This document shows, one piece after another, positions 1 through 12,559 of a DNA stretch of 64,000 bases; position 1 is the first letter of the stretch, and the number at the start of each line of letters is the position of its first letter. Origin of the DNA: Membranipora membranacea (lineage: Eukaryota; Bryozoa; Gymnolaemata; Cheilostomatida; Membraniporidae); NCBI GenBank assembly GCA_914767715.1, contig OU612067.1:3286001-3350000 (forward strand), read 5' to 3'. The position numbers and the translations under genes are program-made. The notes beneath the pieces were generated by a model. It searched no databases and had not been told where the DNA came from. It worked only from the letters and a program-made list of their open reading frames with translations.

Positions 1-291
1 ATTTTCAAACATCTATTCTCAATTTTTAAAAATTCTTTTTTGACTTAGTCGTTTGTGGTAAATAAAACAGGAGAGCTGTATTCCAGATTTGAACGTATAA
101 GTCCAATGTACCAAAGCTTAGCTAATTTAGGTGTCAGGAATTTTCTATTACGTTGAAAGTTGGTGACTATTGGATAAAGTTTTTGTTTAATTTTACTGGT
201 ATGAGATTTAAAATTTAATTTGTTATCAAGAATCACACCTAAGTACTTAATTTTGTCAGATTGTTTGAAAATGAGATTATTAAATTTAAGT
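1..291 (-). mobile_element. Truncated LINE fragment (same family as the 44-46.8 kb LINE)
   Basis: The first ~290 bases match 44487-44780 almost base for base, and the minus-strand translation repeats the C-terminal part of the reverse transcriptase ORF there (GVILDNKLNFKSHTS region through LEYSSPVLFTTND). Similarity stops near 291. The left end lies outside the window, so the true length is unknown. A few substitutions separate the two copies, so both are fairly young. Confidence 0.9.
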
Positions 292-2440
292 TTCCATAAA
301 AAACATTAGACATTAATATAATAACTAATACAACGGCACACAACTTTCTGCTTTATGCAGTCTTCAGTTGTACCTCAGATACGAGAGTGTGTGATCCGTT
401 GGAGGCAATATTGTTGATAGCAGTTTTGGATAAGCTATGGCATTACTGATGATAAACAATAAACTGTTGGATTGTAGCTTTGGCATTACTGATGATAGCG
501 TCTTCATTAAAAGGGTTTGGGTTGATGATTTCCAGTGCAGAGATCTTTTTTATTAATTCATCCTTGCATCCTTGCATCCTAGCATCGAACACAAGAGAGT
601 GCTAGACTGGAAAGGCTCTGAGGTTGGGTGATAATACAATTACGGCCTGGATGCATTCAGCCCTATTTGTTTGCATCTTTGAATAGCTATAGCTTACTAC
701 CAAGTGTTGTAGAAACAAGAAAACTTTTGATATGGTCAGAGAAAGTGACCTACTTATCAACAATTTCTTCAAGCAGTGTGGTGTCAATACAGTGATCCAG
801 CATGAAACCATTACTTATGCTCCACAGCATCATGTGGAAAAGCCTTCTTGACTGCCTATCAGTTAGCTGTGCTTGTGCAGTTTGGACTTGTGTATCTGTT
901 GATAGGTCTGCCTTTGAGAACCAAGTATGACATGCAATTAAAAAATGGTCTTAGTTCAACTGCCATCATCTCTAGGGTCGGCTGATAGTAGGTCGATATA
1001 ATCACTAATTTATCACACCACTTATCATTAATATAGATTAATAATTCACCTTCTTGATTTTAGTTGGTGGTCTTACTGTCTCTATCACACCTGATGGTCC
1101 AATACCTGGTCACAGTTACTTGGGAGTCTATGATATTTTCAGAAAGCTATCTTTCAGTCACAACACCTAGACAGAAATTTAAAATTGTTTTAATTGGAAT
1201 GCTGCCTCTAACTGACCTACCTTGCTATAGAGTCTTGACGGTGAGATCATCTGTGTAAAGAACCACAACTAGGGACTGAGCTAGGTTCATTGAATATGAT
1301 AATGGTATATCAAGATTCACACGACACATTTATTGCTCAGGAAGACAATGATCAAATTTTTTAACCCAGGATGGGTACGAAGTATTACTAGTTTATTGAA
1401 CAATACCTTAACTAACTACACAAAGTAACTTTAGTTTCTTACCCATGATTTATGTGAGTCATCATTTCGACTTCTACCACTGATCCACCAATGCGGGATA
1501 TTTGTATAAAAAGAACACATAGAAAAGAAAAACCAGCCCCCCCCCCTCCTACAAAATTATTGAAGCCAGATTGTTTAGCGTAATTGTTATTTATTATAAG
1601 TGATAACAATCATTTTGTGGTTGATCAAAAGGATTATACTATGCAAAATGATACTAATCGAAGTCTTGCCCATAATTGTATGCACACATGGCTTAAAATT
1701 ATTATGTGTACACTCTAAGAGACTATGTTGTTATCTTTCATGCCAGGGAGTAACTACCTGAGATATTTCCTAAAGCAGAAATGTCAGATGTTCTTTTTTT
1801 TGTATCGTTGGAATACTCAGAATACTGTGAGTAGCAATATAGGGACCTAGTCTGCATCATCCCTGCCAAAAATGATGTAAATTCTGATTTTCAATAAATA
1901 AGTAAGCTTAACCCTTGGTGAGGTCTTCCAAGGGTTAAGCTTACTGCCTCCACTGCAGACTTAGAGTCTCATGATGAAGGACCACTTCGAAATAAAGAAC
2001 TGTGAGTGAATAGATTTGAAATCAGGTCTGGATCCATGAAAATACTAACAGCAGTAACTAATAGTAGATATTGTGGCTGCATTGTGTCCCTGTTGGCCAT
2101 AGTAAAAGAGCTGATATAGAGAATTATAATGTATAGTGTATGTGTAAAGCAGCTTGTTGTATTTTCAGCATAGAACCGGACATGAAATCGTAAACTTAAT
2201 AAATTGATTGAAACGAAATAAAACTTTAAGCTATGACAATTCGATCAAACAGTAATTTTAAACATGACAAACAATCTTTGGGAGAAAGGTATATGATAAG
2301 TTTGTTGCAGTGTTTATCAAAACAGCTATAATTTAATGTTAAAATACACCGCTGATCAAATGCCCAATGAATCAAGTTTTTTGTTTACGAATGGCGTATT
2401 TATGAGCAAATGTCAAACCTCAAATAGATAGAAGCATAAT
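292..2440. other. Intergenic, no gene recognised
   Basis: Short open frames occur on both strands (for example 602-811 and 1064-1258), but none shows domain similarity, a plausible signal peptide or splice-consistent extension. A C-rich homopolymer lies near 1536-1546. The only structured feature is the hairpin at 1901-1945, listed separately. Confidence 0.6.
1901..1945. repeat. Perfect 18-bp inverted repeat, 9-nt loop
   Basis: Bases 1901-1918 (AGTAAGCTTAACCCTTGG) are exactly complementary to 1928-1945, with nine bases between them. No ORF or terminator context explains it. Similar short perfect fold-backs occur at 23073-23119 and 27871-27932, with unrelated arm sequences. Confidence 0.9.
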
Positions 2441-4590
2441 TTATATTCCCTTGTGTGAGAATTCCGTGAATGAAATCATACCATCTTCATTAGTGTCATC
2501 ATTTTCCATTATCTGAGATATTTTCATTCTATAATTGAAGTTAGAACCTTTAGCCTTTTTCTGGGAGAGATTGCTAAAATACACCACCAACTGCAAAGCA
2601 AAGAATGCAAAGACAATTTGGAAGGATATACATGTCTGTGATAGCTGCATAAACGCTTCGTCAATACAACTCATCAGTGATAATTTTGTGATTAAGGAAA
2701 TGTTCTTTTAATTTAATACAGCTGGCTGATCTTTGAATAATTAACCAGTAACAAAGTGAACAAAACTGAGAATATTCTCAAACACATCTTACAAAGAAAC
2801 AGCATCTTGTGCAACCTTGTCCCCACAGCCGAAAATACTTTCCTTCATTAAAAAGTTTTTTTGTTGGTTTACTCCAAGCCATGTTACGAATAATAAGTCT
2901 TACCTCATTGTAGGTAAGATTCTTATCATCATCAGTATCGATAACTTTGAATGTGTTCTCTATCTCAATGGGACCATCTTTTATTGCGAGAAGCTCAATA
3001 TCATATATGAGGACAGCACCCCTTGGGATATCAACTTCTGAAATGATCAAGATAACCCATAACATTACTACCAATGTGGCACATTGTTCGTTTAACAACT
3101 ATTTCACACCCAATATGATTATTCACTTCAATCCCCAAGCCGACTACTGCACAGAAAAAGTAACATTGAAAAGCCACATCCATACATTGAATGAAAGGTT
3201 CAAAAAATGTTTGGTTAATAGTAATTGATGTTATGTGTGAACTAGATTTGTCATGACCATAATAGTGTCCTGCTTCACAGATCAGCGCACAAAATGAGAT
3301 ATTTTCAACTCTTCAGAGGGAAGTTGTAGGGTTGTTGCTAGACAGCTTTATGCTAGAGTTATTGCAAGCTGGTAGTGATGGCAAAGTCTTCTAGAGACAC
3401 TATCGACACTTGTCCATTATAAACACTGTTATGATGATTACGTACAGTATACAGCTGGTACATAGAGTAAAGTAGAGCTGAGTATACTGACAAGGCCCCA
3501 AACATATGTACAGAAACCCAGACTGGATTAATATCAAAATTAATAAAGTCATTTCTGTATCGTATTCAATTTCGAGATGCCAATGAAGTGGCAGTTTTGC
3601 CAATACTATTTCAAGAGATGGAAATGACCTTTCTTAAAATAACTGTCAACACAATATAATTTCCTCCGACATCATTTCCAATAATGTCCAGTCACATCAC
3701 ACACCATGATAAATCTATTGATAGTTTACTGAATATCATAATACTATGATCTGGCTATAATCATTCCATAACAATAATAACGACTATTTCCTTCTAATAA
3801 GAGCTATTTTTGATGGTTATCTAGCCATGCCTCAGCACAGATGACACAAGTACAAGAAATTTTGTGTGGTGCTTTTTTCAAAAAGAGTAGTGGGCCTATA
3901 TGGAATGGGAATAGGATGCAGGGTATATGTACCGGTGTAGACATGTTACCCACCTGCCACTGCATCACCATCACTTCGGTGTGGTGAGATGGTGATTCTT
4001 CTCCTGGATCCAGGGCACATACCGGTAACTCCTCTATCCCATCCATTAATAACCTCAGTAGATCCAAGAACAAATTCAAAAGGCTGCCCTCTGTCTCGAC
4101 TACAAAATAATACATTATGCTACATGAACACCAGATATCAAAGGTCATATATTTCAGTTGACTGCAAAAACAAACCCATAGGCCTACAGATAATCTTTTG
4201 TAATAATATTTTGTCGCGATGGTGGCGAGTTGCATTTATCCGTTCCATGCTCATACAGTTCCTGGTAAATTTCACATGCTTTAACCCTACAACTATAGGA
4301 ATAATCCCAGCAAGTAGCAATGACAACTAGAAACAGACAACCCAAGCATCATTATTTATGAAATCAATGCACTGCTTTTACCAGGTAGCTCACCTAGAGT
4401 CAAATTCCTCCCCGTTAGTGAAAAGTCCAGTGTAGTGCGCAATGAGCATATCTCCCATTGATGTCTTCTTCACACAGTCTGTTACTTCCAGTTCTTCTAC
4501 CTTAGCATCATCATCATATTCCTTCTCAGCAGCCACATTGTAATGATACAGACTGATCACTAGAGATGTTAGCAGTAACGTCTTCATCAC
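2441..4590 (-). CDS. FKBP14-like secretory-pathway PPIase with two EF-hands, HDEL lost
   Basis: Four exons splice in phase: 4590-4394, 4099-3954, 3037-2904 and 2590-2441, giving about 208 residues (human FKBP14 is about 211). Residues 1-21 are a signal peptide (MMKTLLLTSLVISLYHYNVA). An FKBP fold follows, with HYTG, EFDS and a GWDRGVTGMCPG strand-helix region. Two EF-hands come next, with loops DTDDDKNLTYNE and DTNEDGMISFTE. FKBP12 ligand-pocket positions Tyr26, Phe36, Asp37, Phe46, Val55, Ile56 and Trp59 have counterparts, but the loop that should carry Tyr82 and His87 reads HRSDGDAVAEVD. The protein ends SHKGI, so it has no HDEL-type retention signal, unlike the paralogue at 32625-35840. 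Expected role by family: proline isomerase/collagen chaperone in the ER. Inference: this copy may be secreted and catalytically weak. The EF-hand 1 loop has Lys where Gly is usual. Confidence 0.85.
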
Positions 4591-4704
4591 GACACGAATG
4601 TGTGATTATTATCCTACTCTACTTCTACAAACAGAAACTGAGTATCTGATTTTGCAGTACTGAAAGTCTGTGATTCAAAATACCTTTCATCATCAAAGAA
4701 TGAA

Positions 4705-4726
4705 TGGAATGACTAGAGTTGCTTGC
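4705..4726. promoter_or_regulatory. 22-bp motif conserved upstream of two FKBP-family paralogues
   Basis: TGGAATGACTAGAGTTGCTTGC lies 115-136 bp upstream of the FKBP gene start at 4590. It matches 20 of 22 bases at 41877-41898, upstream of the EF-hand-only paralogue. A related block lies at 42691-42711, and a weaker one upstream of the HDEL copy near 35965-35990. It may be a retained promoter element or simply duplicated flank. Confidence 0.4.
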
Positions 4727-5640
4727 TTTTAGCACTAGTTAGTTGTCCTTTTACCATTGTTTCAAGCAAAGCGAAAGTTGTAATTATGATTGTCTCAAGT
4801 GCCTCAATTTACACAAAACTCATATCATTATTTCTAAAAGCTAATAAGGTGATCAAAAGCAAAACAATTCTGAATTTGAAATTAATGTCGTGATGTTTTC
4901 ACAACATAGGAAAAACATTGATCGGCCAGCTAAGTTGTTTCCTGGATTTCAAATTCTTCTATCATTTCTTTAATATTGCTCAAAATAAACCAGATTCAAT
5001 ATTTTATTGGTAAGTATCATTTTCATTTTCAAATAATCTAAATAAGAGGATAATTTGGATTCCGAATGAAGAGAGCATGCCTGAACTCTGCTGATCTTAG
5101 CAATAAGTGATGTCTATAAAGGAATCAAATTGTCACTGATAATTTTAAATAAGACTAAGGCACCCATAACAGGAATTTCACTCTTCCTACTTTTACCATT
5201 ACCGGTATTAAGAATGTTGATTAATTTGTATCAGTTTGATGCGATATTGTCATCCTCTACTAGACATTATTATGAACTACAGCTATTCAGAACCAAGGTG
5301 TGCCTCCTTTCACATCAAAGCTGGAACAAAAAGAAGGGATAGAAAGTATTCGACTGAAAATCCAAGCCAGCGCACCTCCATACACATGAGAGCTGTAAAG
5401 GAAAACATTTGACTAAGAGGACAGAGAAGCCAATGTACCTCATGTCCTGCGAGAATAAAATCACTCATCCTAAAATAATGCCAAAAAAAATCTTGGCAAG
5501 GCAGTCACATGTGTTAAGTACTCCAAATATGGTATCAGCTAGCATGTCTTTTCTCTGATGTTCATCGCTACGCATAGTAAAATATTTTGGTTTTCCGTGC
5601 CTATATCCTGTACCAGTGGCGTATATTAGCACTCACGGCC
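4727..5640. other. Intergenic, no feature recognised
   Basis: AT-rich sequence. The open frame at 5130-5342 has no recognisable domain or splice support and looks random. Confidence 0.5.
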
Positions 5641-5657
5641 CTCGTATATCCGGGAAT

Positions 5658-5749
5658 GGCTGAATAGCTCAGTGTGTAGAGCGGCTGCCTTATAATCACT
5701 GAAAATTAGATTGTTGTGGGTTCGAATCCCATCAAGGTCAGTTTTTTTT
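5658..5749 (+). repeat. tRNA-like sequence (tRNA pseudogene or SINE head) with T8
   Basis: An A-box-like TAGCTCAGTGTGTAGAGC (5665-5682) with a pairable D-stem (GCTC/GAGC) is followed by a good B-box, GGGTTCGAATCCC (5718-5730), and a T8 run suited to Pol III termination at 5742-5749. The region between the boxes does not fold into a normal anticodon stem and the acceptor arms pair poorly. I therefore do not call a functional tRNA. Confidence 0.55.
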
Positions 5750-5895
5750 CAAATGGGTGCTTTATAACGGGAGCATTTTTACCGTAATCTTCTACTGCTA
5801 TTGAGTTGTTTTCTGAAAGACCCAACAGCTCAGTGAGCTATTGAAATACCTCTCTGCTTGCACTATTTTGCTACCGATATGCAAAAATTTCCGTG

Positions 5896-5924
5896 GTGGG
5901 AGGGCGCTTAAGCGCCCCTCCCAC
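5896..5924. repeat. GC-rich near-perfect palindrome
   Basis: GTGGGAGGGCGC TTAA GCGCCCCTCCCAC folds on itself with one base missing on the left arm. It stands out as a GC-rich patch in AT-rich DNA, followed by more C-rich sequence to about 5940. It may be the end of an unrecognised transposon. Confidence 0.6.
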
Positions 5925-5940
5925 ACCCTCCCCGCCCGAT

Positions 5941-8900
5941 CCACATGCTCATCTCTAAAAAGTCAGTGAGTGAAATTTTTTAGAATATATGCCCCTGTCT
6001 TGTACATTACAATAATGGTTCATTTTGTCTTTACATTTCGTTTGGAATCAAATCTTCACTTTACAAGCCAATCTGATTCAAATTCTTTAATAAACTTTGG
6101 CACCCACCCCATTATATGTGAATTCTCTTTACAGCAATCCCGTTACAAAAAAATAAAAATATACTGTGCTAAGGGTTTATCAAAACTAAATTTCATATCT
6201 AAGGAAGGATAAGTATAACATGTTTGACTACGTACCCCTGTGAATATATTATTCTTTTGCATAAATTGACAGAACATATATTCGATACAGTGTGTATCAA
6301 ATCAATAATTCGCTGCCCTAGAATTTCAAAATTCATTTTTCTGAAGTTTTGAAAAATTTGAGTTTATTTTACAGTTTGGTCTTTGTTTGAAATAATTTGC
6401 TTAAATAGTTTAGCTTTTATCAACGTGTAAAGATCCTATCTAATCACCCTTCTCAATTAAACTTTAGAATGCTAAGTCCTAAATGATTATCCAATCACTC
6501 AAAGCCTTATGTAAACAATGATCCAATGAAAAAGGTTGTGAGAAGCCATCGAGCACTAATTTTAAAGTAGACTGGAATAAGAAAATGGCCTGCTGTGAGG
6601 TTCGATTTAGATTTGCTTCCCCTGATGTACAAGAATTAGCTTTTTTTATTCTTTTTGGAATGGAATACCATATTTGTACCCTCTGCGGCTCACAAACAGA
6701 TAGTATTCGAACGAATGTCTAAAAATCATTCAGTTATTATTGGAAAACGGCGACCGTGAACTGCTCAGACTGTGTAATCATAAAACCTACCAGAGTGTAA
6801 AGTTTAGCTAGTTCGGAATCATACAAAAAGTTCCCCATGCTGTGAGCACCACTCTTTAAGAAAAGCAGCAGTATGATTTAATATCAAAGGGGTCTCACAA
6901 TCTCTCATAAATTATGTATAATGTGGACGAGAAATGGTTAGTGTCTGAAAACCAACGTGATGAGATTGTTAAAGGATGGAAATACTGTCACTTGATAGAA
7001 AATGTCACTCAAGTCACTAGACAAAGAATGTTGTGAGTTCCGATGCAGGTAAGCTGCACGCCTTATCAAAATAATCCTTGTTGTCCAAATTGTGCATAAC
7101 ACCAAAGAGTTAGAGACTACCGCCTTGTATAATCACAGTTCTCACATGTGTTACGCGTTGCAACTTTTAAACTGCAATACTGACCATCGCACAGCGTATC
7201 TGCGAGGCTGGTCAAAGCTCAATCACTGATATGGATAACCTGCACAGCGTCACCGAAGGACAGCTGCCAGAGAACTGAAGCTCATATAACTCTTTAATGG
7301 AATTTTTTTCCCATATTATGAGAAATAGCAAGAGCAGCTCTTCGGAGGATGCAAAAGAGTGGGTGATGCATTTGCCACCGCTCAACTCATATTTTGAAGA
7401 GTTAAGTCTTTGGGGAGGAAATTGTGTTGGCAGCAGTCTTTATCCCTTAGAAGGCCTAATAATGCGATTTGTTCACATTGGTTCAAAGTGACCTTATCAC
7501 CAGTGTGCTACTTATTACTAATAAGCAGCTCAAACTAGGTAAAAAAAAGTTTCAATTATAAATTAGTATCACTTCATCAAGCAGTTTTTGGTATGCTTGA
7601 TGGTTGTGTTCAGCCCTTATGTGAACAATCTCCTCTTGAAGTGATAGCACTAGATGCTGGGCATTTGGTGTTTGTATTCTTGAGCAGTGTCAACGTTTGC
7701 TAACCATGGCTTGCAGGGTTAATGAAAACACATCAATTGATTTTATAATTATTCCATGAGTAAGTCAAAAATGATCGATTTGAAATGTGTTCGAAAATTG
7801 TAAATGAAGTTATATGAGACAATTTTTTCATCAATGAAGAATGTTATTTCATGCCTCTTTGTAAACCGGTGACCAAGTAGCTGATCTACTATAGTACTGC
7901 ACCGAGCCATTAGTTCCCCTTGTGGGGAATCACAAGTCGACAATTTTCTGCTGCCACTCCTTAACAATAAACAAAAAATCAAATTTAAAAGAACCAGAAA
8001 ACTGAAACTTAGTAGGTTAAATCACATGACATTCTAAGAATCTCAGGTACACGGACAAAATGCCACTGGGAAAAAATGCCAGTGCGCCTTATGCCATTGG
8101 CATGATGACAGGACCATAACACTACTGCACACTATACCCAATGCCAAAATTCATGTTGTCAAAACACCAAGGTGGATAGGCCTCTAACACTGGATTGGCC
8201 ATACTATAATTTGGGGCAAAATACCATATACCAAATGTTATATATGCCATGCCTATAACGATTACACTAATTAGTCTGCTACCAGACATCACATGATATG
8301 ATGTCACATTCTATTGTCTAATATGATTACCACAATGCAGTGGCTATTTCCTTTCTCTGTGAACAATGCTACATGCTAGATGTCTCTGCAATTGCTCCCA
8401 ATAAATAATCATTAAAGTGGCATACAACCCTGGCACCACTAGTTATGAATCCACTTGCAATTTACTTTCACAGATAGGCAGCATACTCAACAATGAAAAT
8501 CCTAGGTATAAGCTCCGGTTCTGCACCGCAGGGCGGTCAGCAGCCCCTAAACCCCTATGGCTTCAAAAAAACTGAATTAAATTGGGAAGCTATGTTTTGC
8601 TTATAATCTCATAGAAAAGCGTAATTTTTTTTTATTGCAGGCAAAAACATTGTTTTTGTAGATGATTTTTCAATTGACATGCCTGTTTATGTATTAGATT
8701 AAAACAAACGAAAGATAGCTGCGTTAATTCCAGAAACAAATAATTTTCTACATCAAAATTTTCCAGCAATACATTTATTTTGAGAGTATTAACACTTGGC
8801 CAATCATAATGGGTATGCCTGATACTGAAACAAAATGGTGGAAGAGAGTTTGCTATTAAAATAATTTAAATTTTCTAATTTAATATTTGTTTCTAACATA

Positions 8901-11900
8901 CAAGTTTATAACTTTTATGGTTGTTTGCTACTTTAAACATCACCAACAAACAAACTTAATACCATTGCCATAATGCCAGAATATGTAACCAATCGGTGCT
9001 GTATTTTTTGCATGTAAGCTAAATTCCGGCTGCGAGTTGTTCAGCTTGTGTAGGAGATGGTTCAGATGATTACAGCATTAGCAATTCTATAATCTTTGAT
9101 ATGCATTGCACAAGTAGACAACTATTCAGAAACAATAATACTGCTAGTACGTAATATGTCCAAGTATAAACTTACCATGAGAGTTGAAAGCACAGAGAGG
9201 ATGACTCTGCCAATTCCCTGGCTTAGAATGCAAACGTCCTAAATGATGCAATGCAAACTTTCGGTTATAGCACATTTAAAAAATGGCTGTGTATATCACA
9301 GAAATGTACAGAATTATATTGTGATTTAATGACTGTACAAAGTAATTGCCTATTAACTGCTATTGTTTTCATAGGTCTTTGAAGTTATCACACCTTTACC
9401 AACAATAGAACCAGGAAACAATGTTATCAGTTAGGATGATTGTTCATAACAAGCAAGGCATTTTGAGAATGCGAATGTCCTAAATGTCCTAATCATGAGA
9501 ATATTTGACTTTTAACTTTTACTTGAGGTTTCTAAAGGGGTGTAAAAGAAGTAAATTGGACGATTTATTTATCAGATGATACATTATGATCAACTTATCA
9601 TTTTATGACAATCACTTCAGAAAAAGTCAATACTATCATGGATGGGAATTGCGTTTGAAATCTATAATCCAATAATCCCCTGCATGATCACATCATCTAA
9701 ATGATCCCCACAGATGAACCTCATTTAACTTACTTTCTTATCACTTATTTCCTTGTCATGCCGATTTTTTTTGGCCTTTGCTGCGCCCCTTTTTGTTGTT
9801 GAGCATGCACCTTGAAAATTTGCTGGCTGCGTTCCATCTCAGAACTGCAAACATCTTATCTATTATATCCTGATAGTAGCGCAGCTGTTTGATTGGTGTG
9901 TATTTAAATTTCTGGTAGTGGCATACATCACCGTATTCTTTATAATTGAAAAAACTCACAATGTTCCCTCGGCCTGTGCAATTATTGAACCTTAAATTTA
10001 TTGAAAAGGCCTCATATCGAATGTATCTGCGGTCCATTGACTACTGTGGTTTGGTTGGCACACAGGGGTGCTCCGACCCGTCTGCAAACAGAGAGCAACA
10101 TGGCACAGATATTGCGGCCCCGCCACTAAGGCTACGCATTTCACTGCCATGCTCCGTGATGTGGCTTGTGACAAATCATCAGATTTAACTGAAATTTTAA
10201 TTTTAATCTGATGTAATAAATGCCTTAAAACACATATTTCATAAGAAGCAACAAGTTTTGAGACACAAAGGTTATCCACAGGTTTTGCTATTCTAATAAT
10301 GACATTGCATTTAAATCCTTTGAAACAGATAAACAAGGAAAAACAGTTACAAATTCTTCCACTGTAATGAAAGACAGAGACTGTAATACAACTTGTTGCT
10401 TACAAGAAAAATTTTCTTGAGGGATTAGAAAATTTACTCTGAGAAAACAATAATCTGTTATTTCACCAACAACAATGCACTGATATCTTCATCCAGCTTA
10501 GGTCTCAATTTTACAGGGATTGCTTCAATGCACTGCATTGAGAAATGCTTCGAATTTTGTTTGGAGGCCAGCTCAGATTTATAGTTTATAAAGGCAGCAG
10601 CCCACCTGTTTGGCTAACTGAATCCTTAAAAGAAACAACATCATAGCTTGCTGCAGTATAGATGCAGTCCAAGATTTTTAAATAATGTTTAACTTCAACC
10701 GTAATATGAACGAATTTCACAAAAAATATTATGAGTGATATTAGGAGTTAGCCTTCCAGACACTTGGTTATCATAGTCCTATACGCAGCCAGCATAATTA
10801 CATAAGTTTTTTATCAATGAGAAAAATCTTGGGACGATTAAATTCCATACAAGATCAACTCATCAATACACTAATACACAATACTAAAATTTAACCTCAA
10901 ACTTTTTGGTGCATTTGAAAATGCTATTCATGAACGATATCCATTGGAGCTGGCAACATCTTTGCAGCATCCCGTCAGACTTTTCTTGCCGCGAAATAGG
11001 CAAAATCTAATTCACAGGAAACATGAATGGATCAAAAAGCCAAATTCATGCCATGTTTCGGAATATAGAAGCATATGAAGTGAGGATAGTATAGCATAAA
11101 CACCTCTCCCCAAGCACTCTCTACTTGGTTGTGCAATAACCCAGCTAGCCAGTGATCGCAACCTTGTATAATTTTTAGAAGCATGGTCCATGCTTTGGTT
11201 GAGAAAAGAGAGTGTCGATACCTGAATGTCGACAAGGTGCCATGGTTGATTCCAAAAATGTAAATACATTAGTAGCCAAACCGTAGAGCCTACTGATTCA
11301 ACATGATATGATATTTTAGATGCAATATATTTGATATAAAAAAATGGGATACACTCAATATGGGCCAATTTTTTATCAGAACTGGGGTTTTGGGCTTGGG
11401 ATACTGGTTGGATAATATATTTGGTCTGAGCAGGAGTTACAAAATATCTAGCGCGGCATAAATCGATTAAAAATTCTATCAAGGTAAAAGTGCAAATCTG
11501 ACTGGATAAAAGTGCAATACTACAAGACAAGAAAGGGTATCAGTCATTATATAGATTCTGGAAATGTTTGAATACGTATGTAGAATAGTGAAGATTAATT
11601 ATTTTGAGGCATAAAGTCTTTCTACACTGAAAACTTAGTAACCAACAGAAATATTCTTTTGTTTAAGTTCAGAATAGCATCTCCGATTGCTCCACTCCTT
11701 TGATTAAAGGCAATTGAAATTTGTTTGAAACTGTACACAATGGCATGGAACCTACAAATTAATGCATAGGCTCTTTGCACTGCATTGCGCAACAATGCCA
11801 CAGCACTGATTGATGAAATAAACACCGTTATGAAAAAGTGAATCGCGTTTTAGAATATCTTAAAAAATTATTTCAAACATGCCCTCTGACGCACTTTTAG

Positions 11901-12540
11901 ATAATTTGATGAACTGTTGGTAAAAAAAAAACCAGATCTCTGTGACTTACCATGTCGAAATGTAAATCATCCCACACAGGAAAACATGAACTTGGAGATT
12001 TTTTGACAGCTTGTTTTTGAGTTTTTGCAGAAAAAAAAATGAATAGTTAACTGACTGACTAACAATCCACTTGACCAAATATGGTTATTCTGAATGGAAT
12101 ACTGTAGGAAGGAGATGGCTTTTGGAAAAGTAAGGAGGCGATAAGTACTACTGAGCATTTTTTACTTTAAATCATTGAGAAGCTTTTCACTGAACAGGAG
12201 CTATGAAAGAAAAGTGCACCCAAACATCTGAGATTGTGAATGCAACTCACAGCTTAATTGTTATGCATAATGACTGCAGGGTCGTAGCCAGTAATGAAAT
12301 ATACTATGATATTAGATTGCCTGGTGTCAAGACCATAAAACGCCAAAAACTGCCATTCTTTAAATATTGATAGAATCAGTGATTTACGCCAACTAACAGC
12401 CACCAAGCAGTATGACATATTGATGGTGACGTGGCTCAATGCTGATAAAGAGACAAACGACGATATCACCGGATTACACTATGTTCACATCAGACAGTAG
12501 TAATAGGATAGAAGTTGCAGTTTATACAATGAACGATTAT
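5941..12540. other. Large intergenic stretch, no gene supported
   Basis: Open frames such as 5970-6212, 7297-7491, 9756-10037, 9998-10336 and 11012-11530 are present. None shows a domain, a signal peptide with good downstream splicing, or similarity to other parts of the window. The 9950-10150 segment is locally GC-richer and might be a degenerate repeat. No tRNA, rRNA or clear transposon ends were seen here. Confidence 0.5.
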
Positions 12541-12559
12541 GCAACCCTGTCGTCAGGAA

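Noticed and set aside
602-1258. Two short open frames considered as genes
   Set aside because: No leader, domain or splice-consistent extension; AT-rich chance frames.
5658-5749. Functional tRNA gene (Ile-TAT considered)
   Set aside because: A- and B-boxes are good, but no anticodon stem forms and acceptor pairing is poor, so only a tRNA-like call is made.
9756-10336. Overlapping frames in a GC-richer patch
   Set aside because: Frames on both strands with no motif; possibly an old repeat, not supportable as a gene.
11012-11530. 172-residue minus-strand open frame
   Set aside because: Longest non-transposon frame in the 6-12 kb gap, but composition is random-like, with no domain, no leader and no splice partner.
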